Assembly: GCF_005771675.1 (NCBI RefSeq)
Contig: NZ_VAJM01000001.1
Location: forward strand, 620,001 to 684,000
DNA: 64,000 nucleotides
Origin: Hymenobacter jeollabukensis
GTDB lineage: Bacteria; Bacteroidota; Bacteroidia; Cytophagales; Hymenobacteraceae
Reading direction: 5' to 3'
How positions within the stretch are numbered: the first letter of the stretch is position 1; each line of letters starts with the position of its first letter. This document shows, piece after piece, positions 24,885 to 33,796 of the stretch. The notes under the pieces were generated by a model. That model was not told the origin of the DNA. It ran no database searches and worked only from the letters and a program-made list of their open reading frames with translations. Made by a program: the position numbers and the translations under genes.

Positions 24885-26237
24885 TTGTCTCGCCGCTTGA
24901 CCGCTCCCTCCCCTCCTGCTCCGAACCCGCGCCGCCGCCCCTGGCCCGAGCCGCTGCCCCAGCTGCAGTTCGTGCTGCGCTGGCTGCTGCTCGGCGGCGT
25001 GGTCAGCGCGCTGGCGGGCACGGCCTCGGCGGGCTTCCTGGTGGCGCTGGACTGGACGACCCGCACCCGCGAGGCCCAGCCCTGGCTGCTCGGGCTGCTC
25101 CCGGTGGGCGGACTGCTGGTGGGGCTGCTCTACCATTATTTCGGCCAATCGGTGGCGCGGGGCAACAACCAGCTCATCGAGGAAATCCACCAGCCCCGCG
25201 ACGTGGTGCCGCTGCGCATGGCGCCGCTGGTGCTGCTGGGCACCCTACTCACCCACCTGGTGGGCGGCTCGGCGGGCCGCGAGGGCACGGCCGTGCAGAT
25301 GGGCGGCGCCCTGGCCGACCAGCTGAGCCGCTGGCTGCCGCGCGGCCTGCGCCTGCACCGCCCGCGTGAGCGGCGCCTGTTGCTCATTGCGGGCATCAGC
25401 GCGGGCTTCGCCTCGGTGTTCGGCACGCCGCTGGCCGGGGCCGTGTTCGGGCTGGAGGTATTTCGCGTCGGCCGGCTGCGCTACGAGGCGCTGCTGCCCA
25501 GCCTGCTGGCCGCTTTCGGTGCCGACTGGGTGACGCGGGCCTGGGGCGTGGGCCACACGCATTACCTGGTGCTCGAAGTGCCGGCGCTGTCGGCCGCGGG
25601 TGTGGCGGCCACGCTGCTGCTGGGGCTGCTCAGCGGCCTCACGGCCCGGGGCTTCGTGGCGGCGGTGCACGCCTGGCAGAGCTGGTTTGGCCGATTGATA
25701 GCCTGGCCGCCGCTGCGGCCGGTGGCGGGCGGGGCCGGGTTGCTGGCGTTGGTGGGGCTGCTCTACCTCGTCATCGGCCCCGAGGTGACGCGCTACCTGG
25801 GCCTGGGTGTGCCCACCATCGTGGCGGCCTTCGAGGCGCCGCTGCCTTGGTACAGCTTCGGGCTGAAGCTGCTGCTGACCTCGCTCACCCTGGGCGCGGG
25901 CTTCAAGGGCGGCGAGGTGACACCGCTGTTTTTTGTGGGCGCGGCGCTGGGGTCGGCCCTGGCCCTGGTGCTACCGCTGCCGGTGGCCCTGCTGGCGGGC
26001 GTGGGCTTCGTGGCCGTGTTCAGCGGCGCGGCCAACACCCCGCTGGCCTGCACCCTGATGGGCCTGGAGCTGTTTGGCCTGCCCGCCGCGCCCTACCTGG
26101 CCCTGGGCTGCGTGGTGGCCTACCTCACCTCGGGCCACGGCGGCATCTACGGGGCGCAGGTGGTGGGCACGGCCAAGCACCCGCGCCTCGGCCGCGACGC
26201 CGGGCGCCGCCTAAGCCAGCTGCGCGGCCGGCGGTAG
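24885..26237 (+). CDS. ClC-type chloride channel/transporter
   Basis: A 450-aa membrane protein. The ClC signatures are present in order: GSAGREGTAVQMGG (GxxGREGP selectivity region, about 127-140), GISAGFASVFGTPLAGAVFGLEV, and GFKGGEVTPLFFVGA (the GxFxP-like region, here KGGEVTP). The gating glutamate of the GREG motif is kept. It ends in a basic tail without CBS domains. The only start I can place is TTG at 24885; later ATGs would cut into the first membrane segments. It would move Cl- or F- across the inner membrane, and the ion is not decidable here. The NUDIX gene follows 49 bp downstream. Confidence 0.88.
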   Translation: MSRRLTAPSPPAPNPRRRPWPEPLPQLQFVLRWLLLGGVVSALAGTASAGFLVALDWTTRTREAQPWLLGLLPVGGLLVGLLYHYFGQSVARGNNQLIEEIHQPRDVVPLRMAPLVLLGTLLTHLVGGSAGREGTAVQMGGALADQLSRWLPRGLRLHRPRERRLLLIAGISAGFASVFGTPLAGAVFGLEVFRVGRLRYEALLPSLLAAFGADWVTRAWGVGHTHYLVLEVPALSAAGVAATLLLGLLSGLTARGFVAAVHAWQSWFGRLIAWPPLRPVAGGAGLLALVGLLYLVIGPEVTRYLGLGVPTIVAAFEAPLPWYSFGLKLLLTSLTLGAGFKGGEVTPLFFVGAALGSALALVLPLPVALLAGVGFVAVFSGAANTPLACTLMGLELFGLPAAPYLALGCVVAYLTSGHGGIYGAQVVGTAKHPRLGRDAGRRLSQLRGRR

Positions 26238-26286
26238 CGCGGGCCGCGCCGCAGCGCGAACCGCCGACCGGCGCTACTTTCGCTCC

Positions 26287-26922
26287 ATGACCAACCTCGA
26301 CTGGCTCGGCATTGCCCAGCAGCTGCAAGCCATTGCCCAAACCGGCCTGACCTACAGCCAAAACGTGTACGACACGGAGCGCTACGAGCAGCTGCGCGCC
26401 CTGAGCGTGGACATTTTGCACCGCCTGACCGACGAGCCGGTTGACAAGCTCACTCGGCTCTTCGCCACCGAAACCGGCTACCAGACGCCCAAAGTTGACG
26501 TGCGGGCCGTCGTGTTCCGGGGCTCCGATGAAGTGCTGATGGTACAGGAAAAGGTGGACGACAACCGCTGGACCCTGCCCGGCGGCTGGGCCGACATCGG
26601 CCACACGCCCAAGGAAGTGGCCGTGAAAGAGGCCCGCGAGGAAACCGGGCTGGACGTGGAAGCCGTGCGCCTGCTGGCCCTCTTCGACAAAAAACTGCAC
26701 GCCCACCCCGTCGAGCCGTGGTACGTGTACAAGTGCTTTATCCTGTGCCGGGTGGTAGGCGGTGCCATTCAGAGCCACACCATGGAGACGGGCGAGGTGC
26801 GCTGGGTGCGCGAAAGCGAAATTGCGACGCTGCCGCTGTCGGAAGCGCGGGCCACGGCGGCGCAGCTGGCGGCCATGTTCCGCTTTGCCCGACAGCCCGA
26901 GCTGCCCACGCTCTGCGACTGA
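26287..26922 (+). CDS. NUDIX hydrolase with N-terminal NUDIX_N2-like domain
   Basis: A 211-aa enzyme. Residues 1-65 are a helical N-terminal domain (QLQAIAQTGLTYSQNVYDTERYEQLR) seen in NUDIX proteins related to ADP-ribose and CDP-alcohol pyrophosphatases. The NUDIX box begins at about 99 and reads GWADIGHTPKEVAVKEAREETGL. The REUxEE core is KEAREE, and the position usually Glu after GX5 is His. The essential EE pair of the catalytic helix is intact. It probably cleaves a nucleoside diphosphate linked to another moiety. The start at 26287 is the only ATG that keeps the N-domain. Confidence 0.87.
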   Translation: MTNLDWLGIAQQLQAIAQTGLTYSQNVYDTERYEQLRALSVDILHRLTDEPVDKLTRLFATETGYQTPKVDVRAVVFRGSDEVLMVQEKVDDNRWTLPGGWADIGHTPKEVAVKEAREETGLDVEAVRLLALFDKKLHAHPVEPWYVYKCFILCRVVGGAIQSHTMETGEVRWVRESEIATLPLSEARATAAQLAAMFRFARQPELPTLCD

Positions 26923-27121
26923 GTCGGCGCCTCGCAGTGCCCGGGGCTGACGGGTGGAGGCCCTGGTGCATCACATGATTATGTGAGGCGCATATGCTTT
27001 TAAAACTCAATCATGCCATTGATTAGTGCAACGCAGAAGCATTCCTTTGCGCAGGCTTCGTCGGGTCCGCTTGGGGGCGGCCGGCGGGCGGCCATCGTGA
27101 ACTTCTAACCGCACGCTTTGC

Positions 27122-30100
27122 ATGAACCGAATCTTACCCCTGCTTGGGTTACTGAGCACCTGGGGGGCCCAGGCCGCCCTGGCGCAATGCCCCGCGCCCA
27201 CCGTCACCTCCAACGGCGCTGCCTCCGTCTGCAACGGGCAGGTCAGCCTCATCACCACGCTCGGCGCCAACCCAGTGCGCTACGCCGCCTCGGTGCTGCG
27301 CTTCAGCACCGAGTACAGCAGCAGCTGGGCGGCCAGCATGGCCACCGGCACGCCCAACGTGTACCCGCAGCACGGTGACATCAGCGGCACCTGGGCCAGC
27401 AGCGCGGCCGACGGCACCCGCGAGTACCTGGTGCTGCGCTTCGACAACCCGGCCCCGGCCAAGCGCATCCTGATCTGGGAAACCTACAACCCCGGCGCCA
27501 TCGACACGGTGTTTGTGCGCAACCCCTCGACCAACGCCTGGGTGCCGGTGTACACGGCCACGGCCGCCGCGGCCGGCTCCAACTCGCGCATTCTGAATAT
27601 CAACTTCCCGCTGACCACCTTCGCCGTGCGCGACGTGCGCCTGGCCATCAATTCGGCGGCCGTGCCAGGCTGGAACGAAATCGACGCCGTGGCCCTCTCG
27701 GACGAGGCGGCGACGTATCAGTGGCAGCTCAACGGCGTGGACCTGGCCGCCAGCGTCACCGGCGCCAACGGGCCGGGCCTTTCGAACATCAGCACCACCG
27801 GCGCTTACTCGGTACGCGTAACCAATGATGCCAGCTGCACGGCCACCTCGGCGCCCTTCAACATCATGGCCGACACGGCCCCGTCGGTGACGATTTCGCC
27901 CGCGGGCAGCACCACCATCTGCTCGGGCGGCTCCACCACGCTCACCGCCACCGGCACTAACAACACCGCCTCGGTGGCCGGCCGCGGCCTGCGCTTCGAC
28001 GGCACCGACGACGTGGCCAGCGTGCCGGCCAGCAACTCGCTGAACCTGACCTCGGCCCTGACGATGGAGGCCTGGATCAACCCGGTGGGCACGGGGGCCG
28101 CCACGCAGGACGTGGTGTGCAAATCGAGCCAGAGCGCCAACACCGGCTACATCTTCCCCCGCACCGATACGCGCTGGGACGACCTGGCCATCTGGCTGCA
28201 CATCAATGGCAGCTGGCGGGTGTTTTCGACGCCCTACACCGCCTACAAGGGCAGCTGGCACCACGTGGCGGCCAGCTACGACGGCAGCCGGGTGAAGATT
28301 TTCATCGACGGGGCCAAGGTGCTGGACCAGGCCCTGACCGGCACCGTGGCCACCAACGGCAACGCCCTGGCCCTGGGCAATCAGCCCGGCTACGCGGAAT
28401 ACTACAACGGCCAGCTGGATGAAGTACGCCTCTGGAACGTGGCCCGCTCGGAAGCCCAGGTGCAGGCCGATTACAACAAAACCGTGCTCGGCACCCAGCC
28501 CGGCCTGGTGGCCTACTACCGCCTGGATGAGGGCAACGGCACCGCCTTCGTCGACCAGACCGCCAACGCCAACAACGGCACCCTGGGCAGCGGCAGCACC
28601 ACGCCCACCTGGATCAACAACACGGCCACCATCCGCCAGGGCCTGGCCTACACCTGGACGCCGGCCACGGGCCTGAGCGGTACCACCACGGCCGCCGTGC
28701 TGGCCAATCCCACCGCCACGACCACCTACCGCGTGCGGGCCACCAACGTGAACAGCGGCTGCTTTGCCGAAGCCTCCGTGGTGGTGAACGTGGGCGGGCA
28801 GTTCAGCTGGAGCGGCGCGGTGAGCACCGACTGGAACAACGCGGCCAACTGGGCCTGCGGCGTGGTACCCACGGCAGCCGACAACATTACGATTCCGGCC
28901 GGTATGCCGCGCTACCCCATCATCAGCGCCAATGCCTCGGTGGGCAGCATCACCATCCTGAGCGGCGGCACCGTCTCGCTCACGGGCGGCAACTTCTCGG
29001 TGATGGGCCAGTTTACCAACAGCGGCTTTTTCAACCAGACCGGCGGCACCGTGAGCCTGCTGGGCGCCACGCCCAACGACCTCGGCGGCCTCGGCACCGA
29101 CTTCGGCAACCTGAGCGTGGGCTCGGCCGGCGCCCGCATGACGGCCGCGCTGCGGGTGCAGGGCCTGCTGACGCTCAACGGCAACCTGAACGTGAACGGG
29201 CAGGCGCTAACCCTGCTCTCGAACGGCTCCGGCACGGCCTCCGTCTACAACAACGGCGGCGTGGTGCAGGGTACGGCCACGGTGCAACGCTGGATCAGCC
29301 CCGCCATCAATGCCGGCCCCGGCTACCGCCACCTGGCCGCACCCGTCAGCGGCTCGACGGTGGCCGACCTGGGCACCGGCTTGTTTACCCCGGTGGTGAA
29401 CCCGGCCTACAACGCGGCCGCCAACCCCGGCACGGTGACGCCCTTCCCCACCGTGTTCGGCTACAACGAGCAGCGCCTGACGGCCACCGCCAACACCTTC
29501 GACACCGGCTGGGAGTCGCCGGCCAGCACGGCTGATGCGCTGACGCCCGGCCGCGGCTACACCGTGCAGCTCACCCAGCAGACGGTAGACTTCGTGGGCA
29601 CGCTGGGCAACGGCGCGGTGAACATCCCGCTGACCCGCGGCACGGCGGCCCCGGGCTGGAACCTGGTGGGCAACCCCTACCCCTCGCCCCTCGACTGGGC
29701 GCTGGTGACCATTCCGACCGGCATGAACGCGGCGGCCTACGTGTACCGCAGTACCGGCCCCTACGCCGGCGGCTACATCAGCTACGTCAACGGCGTGGGT
29801 GCCCCCGGCGCCCAGCTGATTCCGCTGGGCCAGGCCTTCTTTGTGCGGGCCGCTACCGGCACGCCCACCCTGGCGCTGAATAACACCGCGCGCGTCACCA
29901 CGCTGGAAAACCCGGCCCTGAACCGCACCCAGGAAATCCGCCCGCTGCTGGAGCTGGCACTGACGGCCCCGAACGCCGCCGGCGCGGCCGCCCGTGAAGA
30001 CGTGCTCTTCGTGTACCAGCAGGCCGGCGCCACGCTGAACTTCGACGGCCGCTACGACGCGCTCAAGGTGCAGCTCAACGGCGGCCAGCAGCCCACGCTC

Positions 30101-30655
30101 TACCAGCAGGCCGGCGCCGATGCGCTGAGCATCCAGGGCCTGCCCGACGGCAATCAGCCCGTCGATCTGCCGCTGGGCCTCTACGCCCCCGCCGCCGGCA
30201 CCTACACCTTCGCGGCCCGGCAGCTGGTGAACTTCCCGACCACGGCCGCTATCTACCTGGAGGACCGCCTCAGCGGCACCTGGCACGACCTGCGCCAGGG
30301 CGACTACGCCGCCCAGCTCGCCGCCGGAGCCAGCACCACGCGCTTCGTGCTGCACCTGAACGCCCAGCGCGTGACCTCGACGCAGAATGCCCACCTCGCC
30401 GGCACCGAGCTGCACGTATTTCCCAACCCCGCCCAGGGCCGCACGGTCACGGTGTCGGCCGTGGGGCTGACGGGCGGCCAGGCCGAGCTGCGCCTGCTGA
30501 ATAGCCTGGGCCAGCTGGTGCGCCGCGAAACGGCCCCGCTCAGCGGCCGCCTGCTGGAGCACCAGCTGTCGGTTGAGCAGCTGCCCGCGGGCGTGTACAC
30601 CGTGCAGGTGCGCACGGCTGCCGGCTCGCTTACCCACAAACTCGTTCTGAACTAA
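27122..30655 (+). CDS. T9SS-secreted multidomain protein with LamG domain
   Basis: A 1177-aa cell-surface or secreted protein. A signal peptide (about 1-22, ending LAQC) is followed by a galactose-binding-like sandwich (about 60-200), an Ig/PKD-like segment (ISPAGSTTICSGGSTTLTA), a LamG/concanavalin domain (about 293-470; FDGTDDVASVPASNSLNL, SWHHVAASYDGSRVKIFID) and long beta-rich repeats. The last ~80 residues (HVFPNPAQGRTVTV ... LPAGVYTVQVRTA ... KLVLN) are a type A T9SS sorting domain, the signal for export through the type IX system and surface attachment. The target ligand is unknown; LamG usually binds glycans. A 62-aa PID-CTERM-like gene follows 14 bp later. Confidence 0.9.
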   Translation: MNRILPLLGLLSTWGAQAALAQCPAPTVTSNGAASVCNGQVSLITTLGANPVRYAASVLRFSTEYSSSWAASMATGTPNVYPQHGDISGTWASSAADGTREYLVLRFDNPAPAKRILIWETYNPGAIDTVFVRNPSTNAWVPVYTATAAAAGSNSRILNINFPLTTFAVRDVRLAINSAAVPGWNEIDAVALSDEAATYQWQLNGVDLAASVTGANGPGLSNISTTGAYSVRVTNDASCTATSAPFNIMADTAPSVTISPAGSTTICSGGSTTLTATGTNNTASVAGRGLRFDGTDDVASVPASNSLNLTSALTMEAWINPVGTGAATQDVVCKSSQSANTGYIFPRTDTRWDDLAIWLHINGSWRVFSTPYTAYKGSWHHVAASYDGSRVKIFIDGAKVLDQALTGTVATNGNALALGNQPGYAEYYNGQLDEVRLWNVARSEAQVQADYNKTVLGTQPGLVAYYRLDEGNGTAFVDQTANANNGTLGSGSTTPTWINNTATIRQGLAYTWTPATGLSGTTTAAVLANPTATTTYRVRATNVNSGCFAEASVVVNVGGQFSWSGAVSTDWNNAANWACGVVPTAADNITIPAGMPRYPIISANASVGSITILSGGTVSLTGGNFSVMGQFTNSGFFNQTGGTVSLLGATPNDLGGLGTDFGNLSVGSAGARMTAALRVQGLLTLNGNLNVNGQALTLLSNGSGTASVYNNGGVVQGTATVQRWISPAINAGPGYRHLAAPVSGSTVADLGTGLFTPVVNPAYNAAANPGTVTPFPTVFGYNEQRLTATANTFDTGWESPASTADALTPGRGYTVQLTQQTVDFVGTLGNGAVNIPLTRGTAAPGWNLVGNPYPSPLDWALVTIPTGMNAAAYVYRSTGPYAGGYISYVNGVGAPGAQLIPLGQAFFVRAATGTPTLALNNTARVTTLENPALNRTQEIRPLLELALTAPNAAGAAAREDVLFVYQQAGATLNFDGRYDALKVQLNGGQQPTLYQQAGADALSIQGLPDGNQPVDLPLGLYAPAAGTYTFAARQLVNFPTTAAIYLEDRLSGTWHDLRQGDYAAQLAAGASTTRFVLHLNAQRVTSTQNAHLAGTELHVFPNPAQGRTVTVSAVGLTGGQAELRLLNSLGQLVRRETAPLSGRLLEHQLSVEQLPAGVYTVQVRTAAGSLTHKLVLN

Positions 30656-30669
30656 CGCCTCCTCCACCA

Positions 30670-30858
30670 ATGAAACGCTCTCTGCTGCTTCTGCTGCCGC
30701 TGCTGTTCTGCGCCGCAGCGTCTTTTGCCCAGGACCCGGGCTCGGGTGGCCCCACGCCCGGCGCCCCCGAACCCACGGCCGTACCTATCGACGGCGGCGC
30801 CTCGCTGCTGCTGGCCGGTGGCGCGGCCTACGCCCTGCGCCGCCTGCGCAAGCGCTGA
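30670..30858 (+). CDS. Tiny PID-CTERM-like exported protein
   Basis: A 62-aa product with two hydrophobic segments. Residues 1-20 are a signal peptide (LLLLLPLLFCAAASFAQ). After a Gly/Pro-rich linker come PIDGG, a short hydrophobic helix (ASLLLAGGAAYAL) and a basic end RRLRKR. That tripartite end (short motif, helix, Arg cluster) is the plan of exosortase-type CTERM signals, and the PID motif is the one I recall from Bacteroidota annotation. The protein is thus almost only a sorting signal around a ~20-residue mature peptide. It is 14 bp after the T9SS cargo gene and ends before a strong terminator, so the two are probably cotranscribed. Confidence 0.72.
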   Translation: MKRSLLLLLPLLFCAAASFAQDPGSGGPTPGAPEPTAVPIDGGASLLLAGGAAYALRRLRKR

Positions 30859-30880
30859 TTCGTCACCATCCGCGCCACGA

Positions 30881-30920
30881 AGAAACGGCCGCCCGGGTTC
30901 GGGCGGCCGTTTCTGGTTTT
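30881..30920 (+). terminator. Terminator of the T9SS cargo/PID-CTERM unit
   Basis: A perfect 15-bp stem (30881-30895 with 30900-30914) with a GGTT loop, followed by GGTTTTT. Confidence 0.9.
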
Positions 30921-30951
30921 TACCAAGCAGGCTTCAGAACAGTGCGAAAAT

Positions 30952-31148
30952 ACAGCCGCAGCGCGGCGTCATATTGGTAGGATACGTGCCCAAAACGAAC
31001 GTTAGAGCTGCAACGCAGCGGCATGACAAAGGTGCCCGCTTGACCAATACGCCCCAGGTAACGTCAGCAGTACTATGCCGCTGCGCTGCAGCTCATGTCC
31101 GTTCTTGTTTCGCCAAATGCTACCAAGATGGCGCCGCTACGCGGCTGT
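30952..31148. repeat. ~200-bp nested inverted-repeat element, copy 1
   Basis: The outer arms are 30952-30980 and 31120-31148 (29 nt each, a few mismatches; ACAGCCGC ... TTGGTAG against CTACCAAG ... GCGGCTGT). The inner arms are GAGCTGCAACGCAGCGGCAT (31005-31024) and ATGCCGCTGCGCTGCAGCTC (31075-31094). A second copy with the same plan is at 47844-48049. No coding content is seen, and the rest of the spacer to 31209 is featureless. Confidence 0.8.
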
Positions 31149-31209
31149 AGACGACGCCTAACGATGGCCGCTCCGGCACCGTTACCCAGCTGGCGCGTCA
31201 GCAAACAAG

Positions 31210-31986
31210 CTACTTCCACCGGCTCAGGTACTTATCAAACGCCTCGCGGTAACTGTCGCTGACGGGGATGGTTTCGCCGCCGATCTGCACGGTGCCCCGG
31301 GTGACGGACGTGATGTGGTCCAGCGCCACGATGTAGGAGCGGTGAATGCGCATGAAGCGGCGCGCGGGCAGCTTGTCTTCCACCCCCTTGAGGCTGGAAA
31401 GCGAGAGAAGCGGCCGGGCTTCGCTGCGGCGGTACACTTTGATGTAGTCCTTCAGGCCTTCGATGTAGAGGATGTCGCTGAGCGGCACGCGCACCAGCTG
31501 GTACTCCACTTTCAGGTAGAGGTACTCGTCTTCGGGGGCGGGCGGCGCGGGGGCGGGGGCGGGCTCGGCTGCCGGGGCCGGGGCAGCCACGGCGGCGGGG
31601 CGCCGAATCAGCTCGAAGTAATTCTTGGCCTTGAGGGCGGCGCGCAGAAACTCGTCGTAGTTGAAGGGCTTCACCAAGTAGTCCAGCGCGTCGACTTTGT
31701 AGCCTTCGAGGGCGTACTGATTGAAAGCCGTGGTGAAGATGATGCGGGCCTTGTCCTCGCCCCGGCCGAGCACGCGGGCCAGCTCCAGGCCGTTGAGGTC
31801 AGGCATCTGGATGTCGAGGAAGATCAGGTCGACCGGCTCCCCCGCCGTTTGGTGCAGGCCGCGCAGGGCTTCCACGGCGCTGCCGTAGCGGCCCGCCAGC
31901 TTCAGAAACGGCGTCTGTTCGATAAAGGCGCACACCATGCCCAGGGCCAGGGGCTCGTCGTCGACGGCAATGCAGTTCAGAATCAT
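31210..31986 (-). CDS. LytTR-family response regulator
   Basis: A 258-aa regulator. A receiver domain (1-120) with AVDDEPLAL, phospho-acceptor Asp58 in IFLDIQMPDLNG, and Lys in LDYLVKPFNYDEF is joined by an Ala/Pro-rich linker (about 130-150) to a LytTR DNA-binding domain (about 152-258; YLYLKVEYQLVRVPLSDILY, EGLKDYIKVYR, RFMRIHRSYIVALDHI). It would be phosphorylated by the kinase encoded just upstream, whose stop it overlaps by four bases. LytTR proteins commonly bind paired direct repeats upstream of envelope genes; no such target is established here. Confidence 0.93.
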   Translation of the reverse strand: MILNCIAVDDEPLALGMVCAFIEQTPFLKLAGRYGSAVEALRGLHQTAGEPVDLIFLDIQMPDLNGLELARVLGRGEDKARIIFTTAFNQYALEGYKVDALDYLVKPFNYDEFLRAALKAKNYFELIRRPAAVAAPAPAAEPAPAPAPPAPEDEYLYLKVEYQLVRVPLSDILYIEGLKDYIKVYRRSEARPLLSLSSLKGVEDKLPARRFMRIHRSYIVALDHITSVTRGTVQIGGETIPVSDSYREAFDKYLSRWK

Positions 31987-33092
31987 ACGGCTAAGGTTAG
32001 GAGCACCTGGTACTCGTGGTGGGCGGTGCGCGGGTTGACGGTGAGGGTGTAGCGGCCGGGGTAGAGCAGCTCCAGGCGGCGGCGGGTGTTGACGAGGCCG
32101 ATGCCGCCGGGCTCGTCGAGGCTGCCCGCACGCTCGGGGAACAGGGTGTTACGCACTTCCATTTCCACGGTATGCGCATCGGGCTGGCGCACGCCGATGT
32201 AGATGCGGCTCGGCTCCACGGCGCTGACGCCGTGCTTGAATGCGTTTTCGACGAAGGGCAGCAGCATCATGGGCGCAATCTGCACTTCCCGCACGTGCTC
32301 GGGCGCATCGAAAGTGACCTGCACCTTGTCGGTCAGGCGCAGGTGCATCAGCTCGATGTAGTCCCGGGCAAACGTCAGCTCGTGGCTCAGCAAAGTGGTG
32401 CCGGCGGGCGTTTCGTAGAGCACGTAGCGCATCATGCGCGAGAGGCGGTGCAGGGCGGCGCGGGCCTGCTCTCCGTCGATGAGCGTGAGGGCGTAGATGT
32501 TGTTGAGCGTGTTGAAGAAGAAGTGCGGGTTGATCTGGGCCTTGAGCAAGCTCAGCTCGGTGGCCAGCTTTTCCTGCTCCAGCTCGCGCCGCACCTGGGC
32601 CTCGTGCTGGGCGCGCTGCACCACCGTGGTGCCGGTGCTGATGGCCAGCGTGAGCAGCGTGATGAGCAGGATGCCGGGGTTGAGGATTTCGGGCTCGTCC
32701 TGGGGCCCGAGCTGCACATGGGGGCGCGGGCCGCACCAGGCACTCACGTTCAGGGCGTTTTCGCGGGCCTGGGCCAGCAGCTCGGGTACGTTCAGGGCCA
32801 CTTCCAGGCGCTGGTGCAGCCCGAGCACACCGGCCACGGCCGCCGCCAGCAGCGGCAGATACAGCCACACCCGGCGGCGGTAGAGCAGGCGCGGCACGGC
32901 CCAAAGCGCGTTGGCGTAGAACAGCACCATGAGCGCCAGCAGCACCGCGCCCTGCTTCAGCCAGAAGGCCGTGGGCAGCGGGCTGGGCTGCCCCGGCGGC
33001 GGCGAGGCCAGCAGCAGCCCGATCAGCCCCCAGATGAGGGCGTGCAGCAGCAAGGTGGAGGCGTAGCGGACGAAGGTGGAATTCAGGGGCAT
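31983..33092 (-). CDS. LytS-like membrane histidine kinase (His_kinase PF06580 type)
   Basis: A 369-aa kinase. Four membrane segments lie in the first ~180 residues (LLLHALIWGLIGLLLAS, GAVLLALMVLFYANALW, LYLPLLAAAVAGVLGL and ILLITLLTLAISTGTT). The phospho-acceptor block is SLLKAQINPHFFFNTLNNIYAL (His at about 213), and the ATP-binding blocks are LLPFVENAFKHGVS and GIGLVNTRRRLELLYPGRY. It has no periplasmic sensory domain, so the signal is probably felt in the membrane. It is coupled to the LytTR regulator downstream (ATGA overlap). Confidence 0.92.
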   Translation of the reverse strand: MPLNSTFVRYASTLLLHALIWGLIGLLLASPPPGQPSPLPTAFWLKQGAVLLALMVLFYANALWAVPRLLYRRRVWLYLPLLAAAVAGVLGLHQRLEVALNVPELLAQARENALNVSAWCGPRPHVQLGPQDEPEILNPGILLITLLTLAISTGTTVVQRAQHEAQVRRELEQEKLATELSLLKAQINPHFFFNTLNNIYALTLIDGEQARAALHRLSRMMRYVLYETPAGTTLLSHELTFARDYIELMHLRLTDKVQVTFDAPEHVREVQIAPMMLLPFVENAFKHGVSAVEPSRIYIGVRQPDAHTVEMEVRNTLFPERAGSLDEPGGIGLVNTRRRLELLYPGRYTLTVNPRTAHHEYQVLLTLAV

Positions 33093-33426
33093 TGGGCGAG
33101 TCGGGACGGGTAGCGGCGGCGCTGCGCCCTCAGACGCAGGAGCGGCCGGCGGGGTTGGCCGCGCCAGGAACTGAGGCGCCCGGCCCCGCCAACCTGCGGC
33201 AAGCTACGGGTGGAGGCGCATTCGGGCGCCCGCGCTCCACCAGCGGCCGAAGTTTACCGACCGGGGCCGGGTTTTCTTCGGCCGATGCATACCGTTTTAG
33301 GGTCGCCGTCGGTCATCCTGAACAGTCCCATTGAGTCGGTTTAGGAAGTCGTCGAAATTAGCCAGGACGTCACGCTTCATCTGGCGTCCGTCTTTCCTAT
33401 CCGCTTATTACCTGCCACTGGGCAAT

Positions 33427-33452
33427 AAAAAAACCGCTTTGAATCAAAGCGG
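33427..33452 (-). terminator. Intrinsic terminator with no known gene upstream
   Basis: Read on the minus strand, CCGCTTTGA pairs with TCAAAGCGG and is followed by seven T. It would end a leftward transcript starting between 33460 and 33790, where no convincing gene is seen. Confidence 0.75.
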
Positions 33453-33754
33453 CCTTTTCCCCAACACAATAAAGTTTTCCTTTAGGAAGCTGCCCGGGGT
33501 CCAGCGAAGCTGACCGAACGGTGCCGCAGGTGACGCGGAGCAGAAACCTGCGGTAAAACAACTCAGCCGCCAGCTGCCGCGCCAGCGCATTCGCCCAATC
33601 GACCCTAGACCTAGACGAATGGCGGGTTTTTCTAGCTGGCTGAACCCCGGGCCTCTCCGAGCGTCCAAGCCGGTGACGGGCCGCCGCCGCGCCGGATTGG
33701 TCGATACAATCGGGCGGCTGGTCCAATCCGTGAGTGTCGACCTGGGCGGTCGGC

Positions 33755-33762
33755 TATGTTTG
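33755..33762 (+). promoter_or_regulatory. Probable -7 element (TATGTTTG) for the glycosyltransferase-like gene
   Basis: An exact TAnnTTTG match ending 34 bp before the start codon at 33797. Confidence 0.55.
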
Positions 33763-33796
33763 AGCCGTTGCTCTTCCATGCCCCGTTTTTCGTCTT

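Larger units (their letters stand above)
33093..33796. other. Gene-poor 700-bp spacer
   Basis: This is the divergent region between the LytS-like kinase and the glycosyltransferase-like gene. Short open frames on both strands (for example 33444-33779 minus) have Arg/Ser/Pro-rich, shadow-like composition and no recognisable domain. The only clear structure is the minus-strand terminator at 33427-33452 and a TATGTTTG element at 33755. A remnant of a lost gene is possible but unsupported. Confidence 0.5.

Noticed and set aside
26575-26650. Inactive NUDIX box (His at the first Glu position)
   Set aside because: The position after GX5 varies in this subfamily and the catalytic EE pair is present, so loss of function cannot be claimed.
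33444-33779. Minus-strand ORF above the orphan terminator as a real gene
   Set aside because: Arg/Ser/Pro-rich shadow-like composition, no domain and no clear start signal. Kept only as a possibility in the finding.
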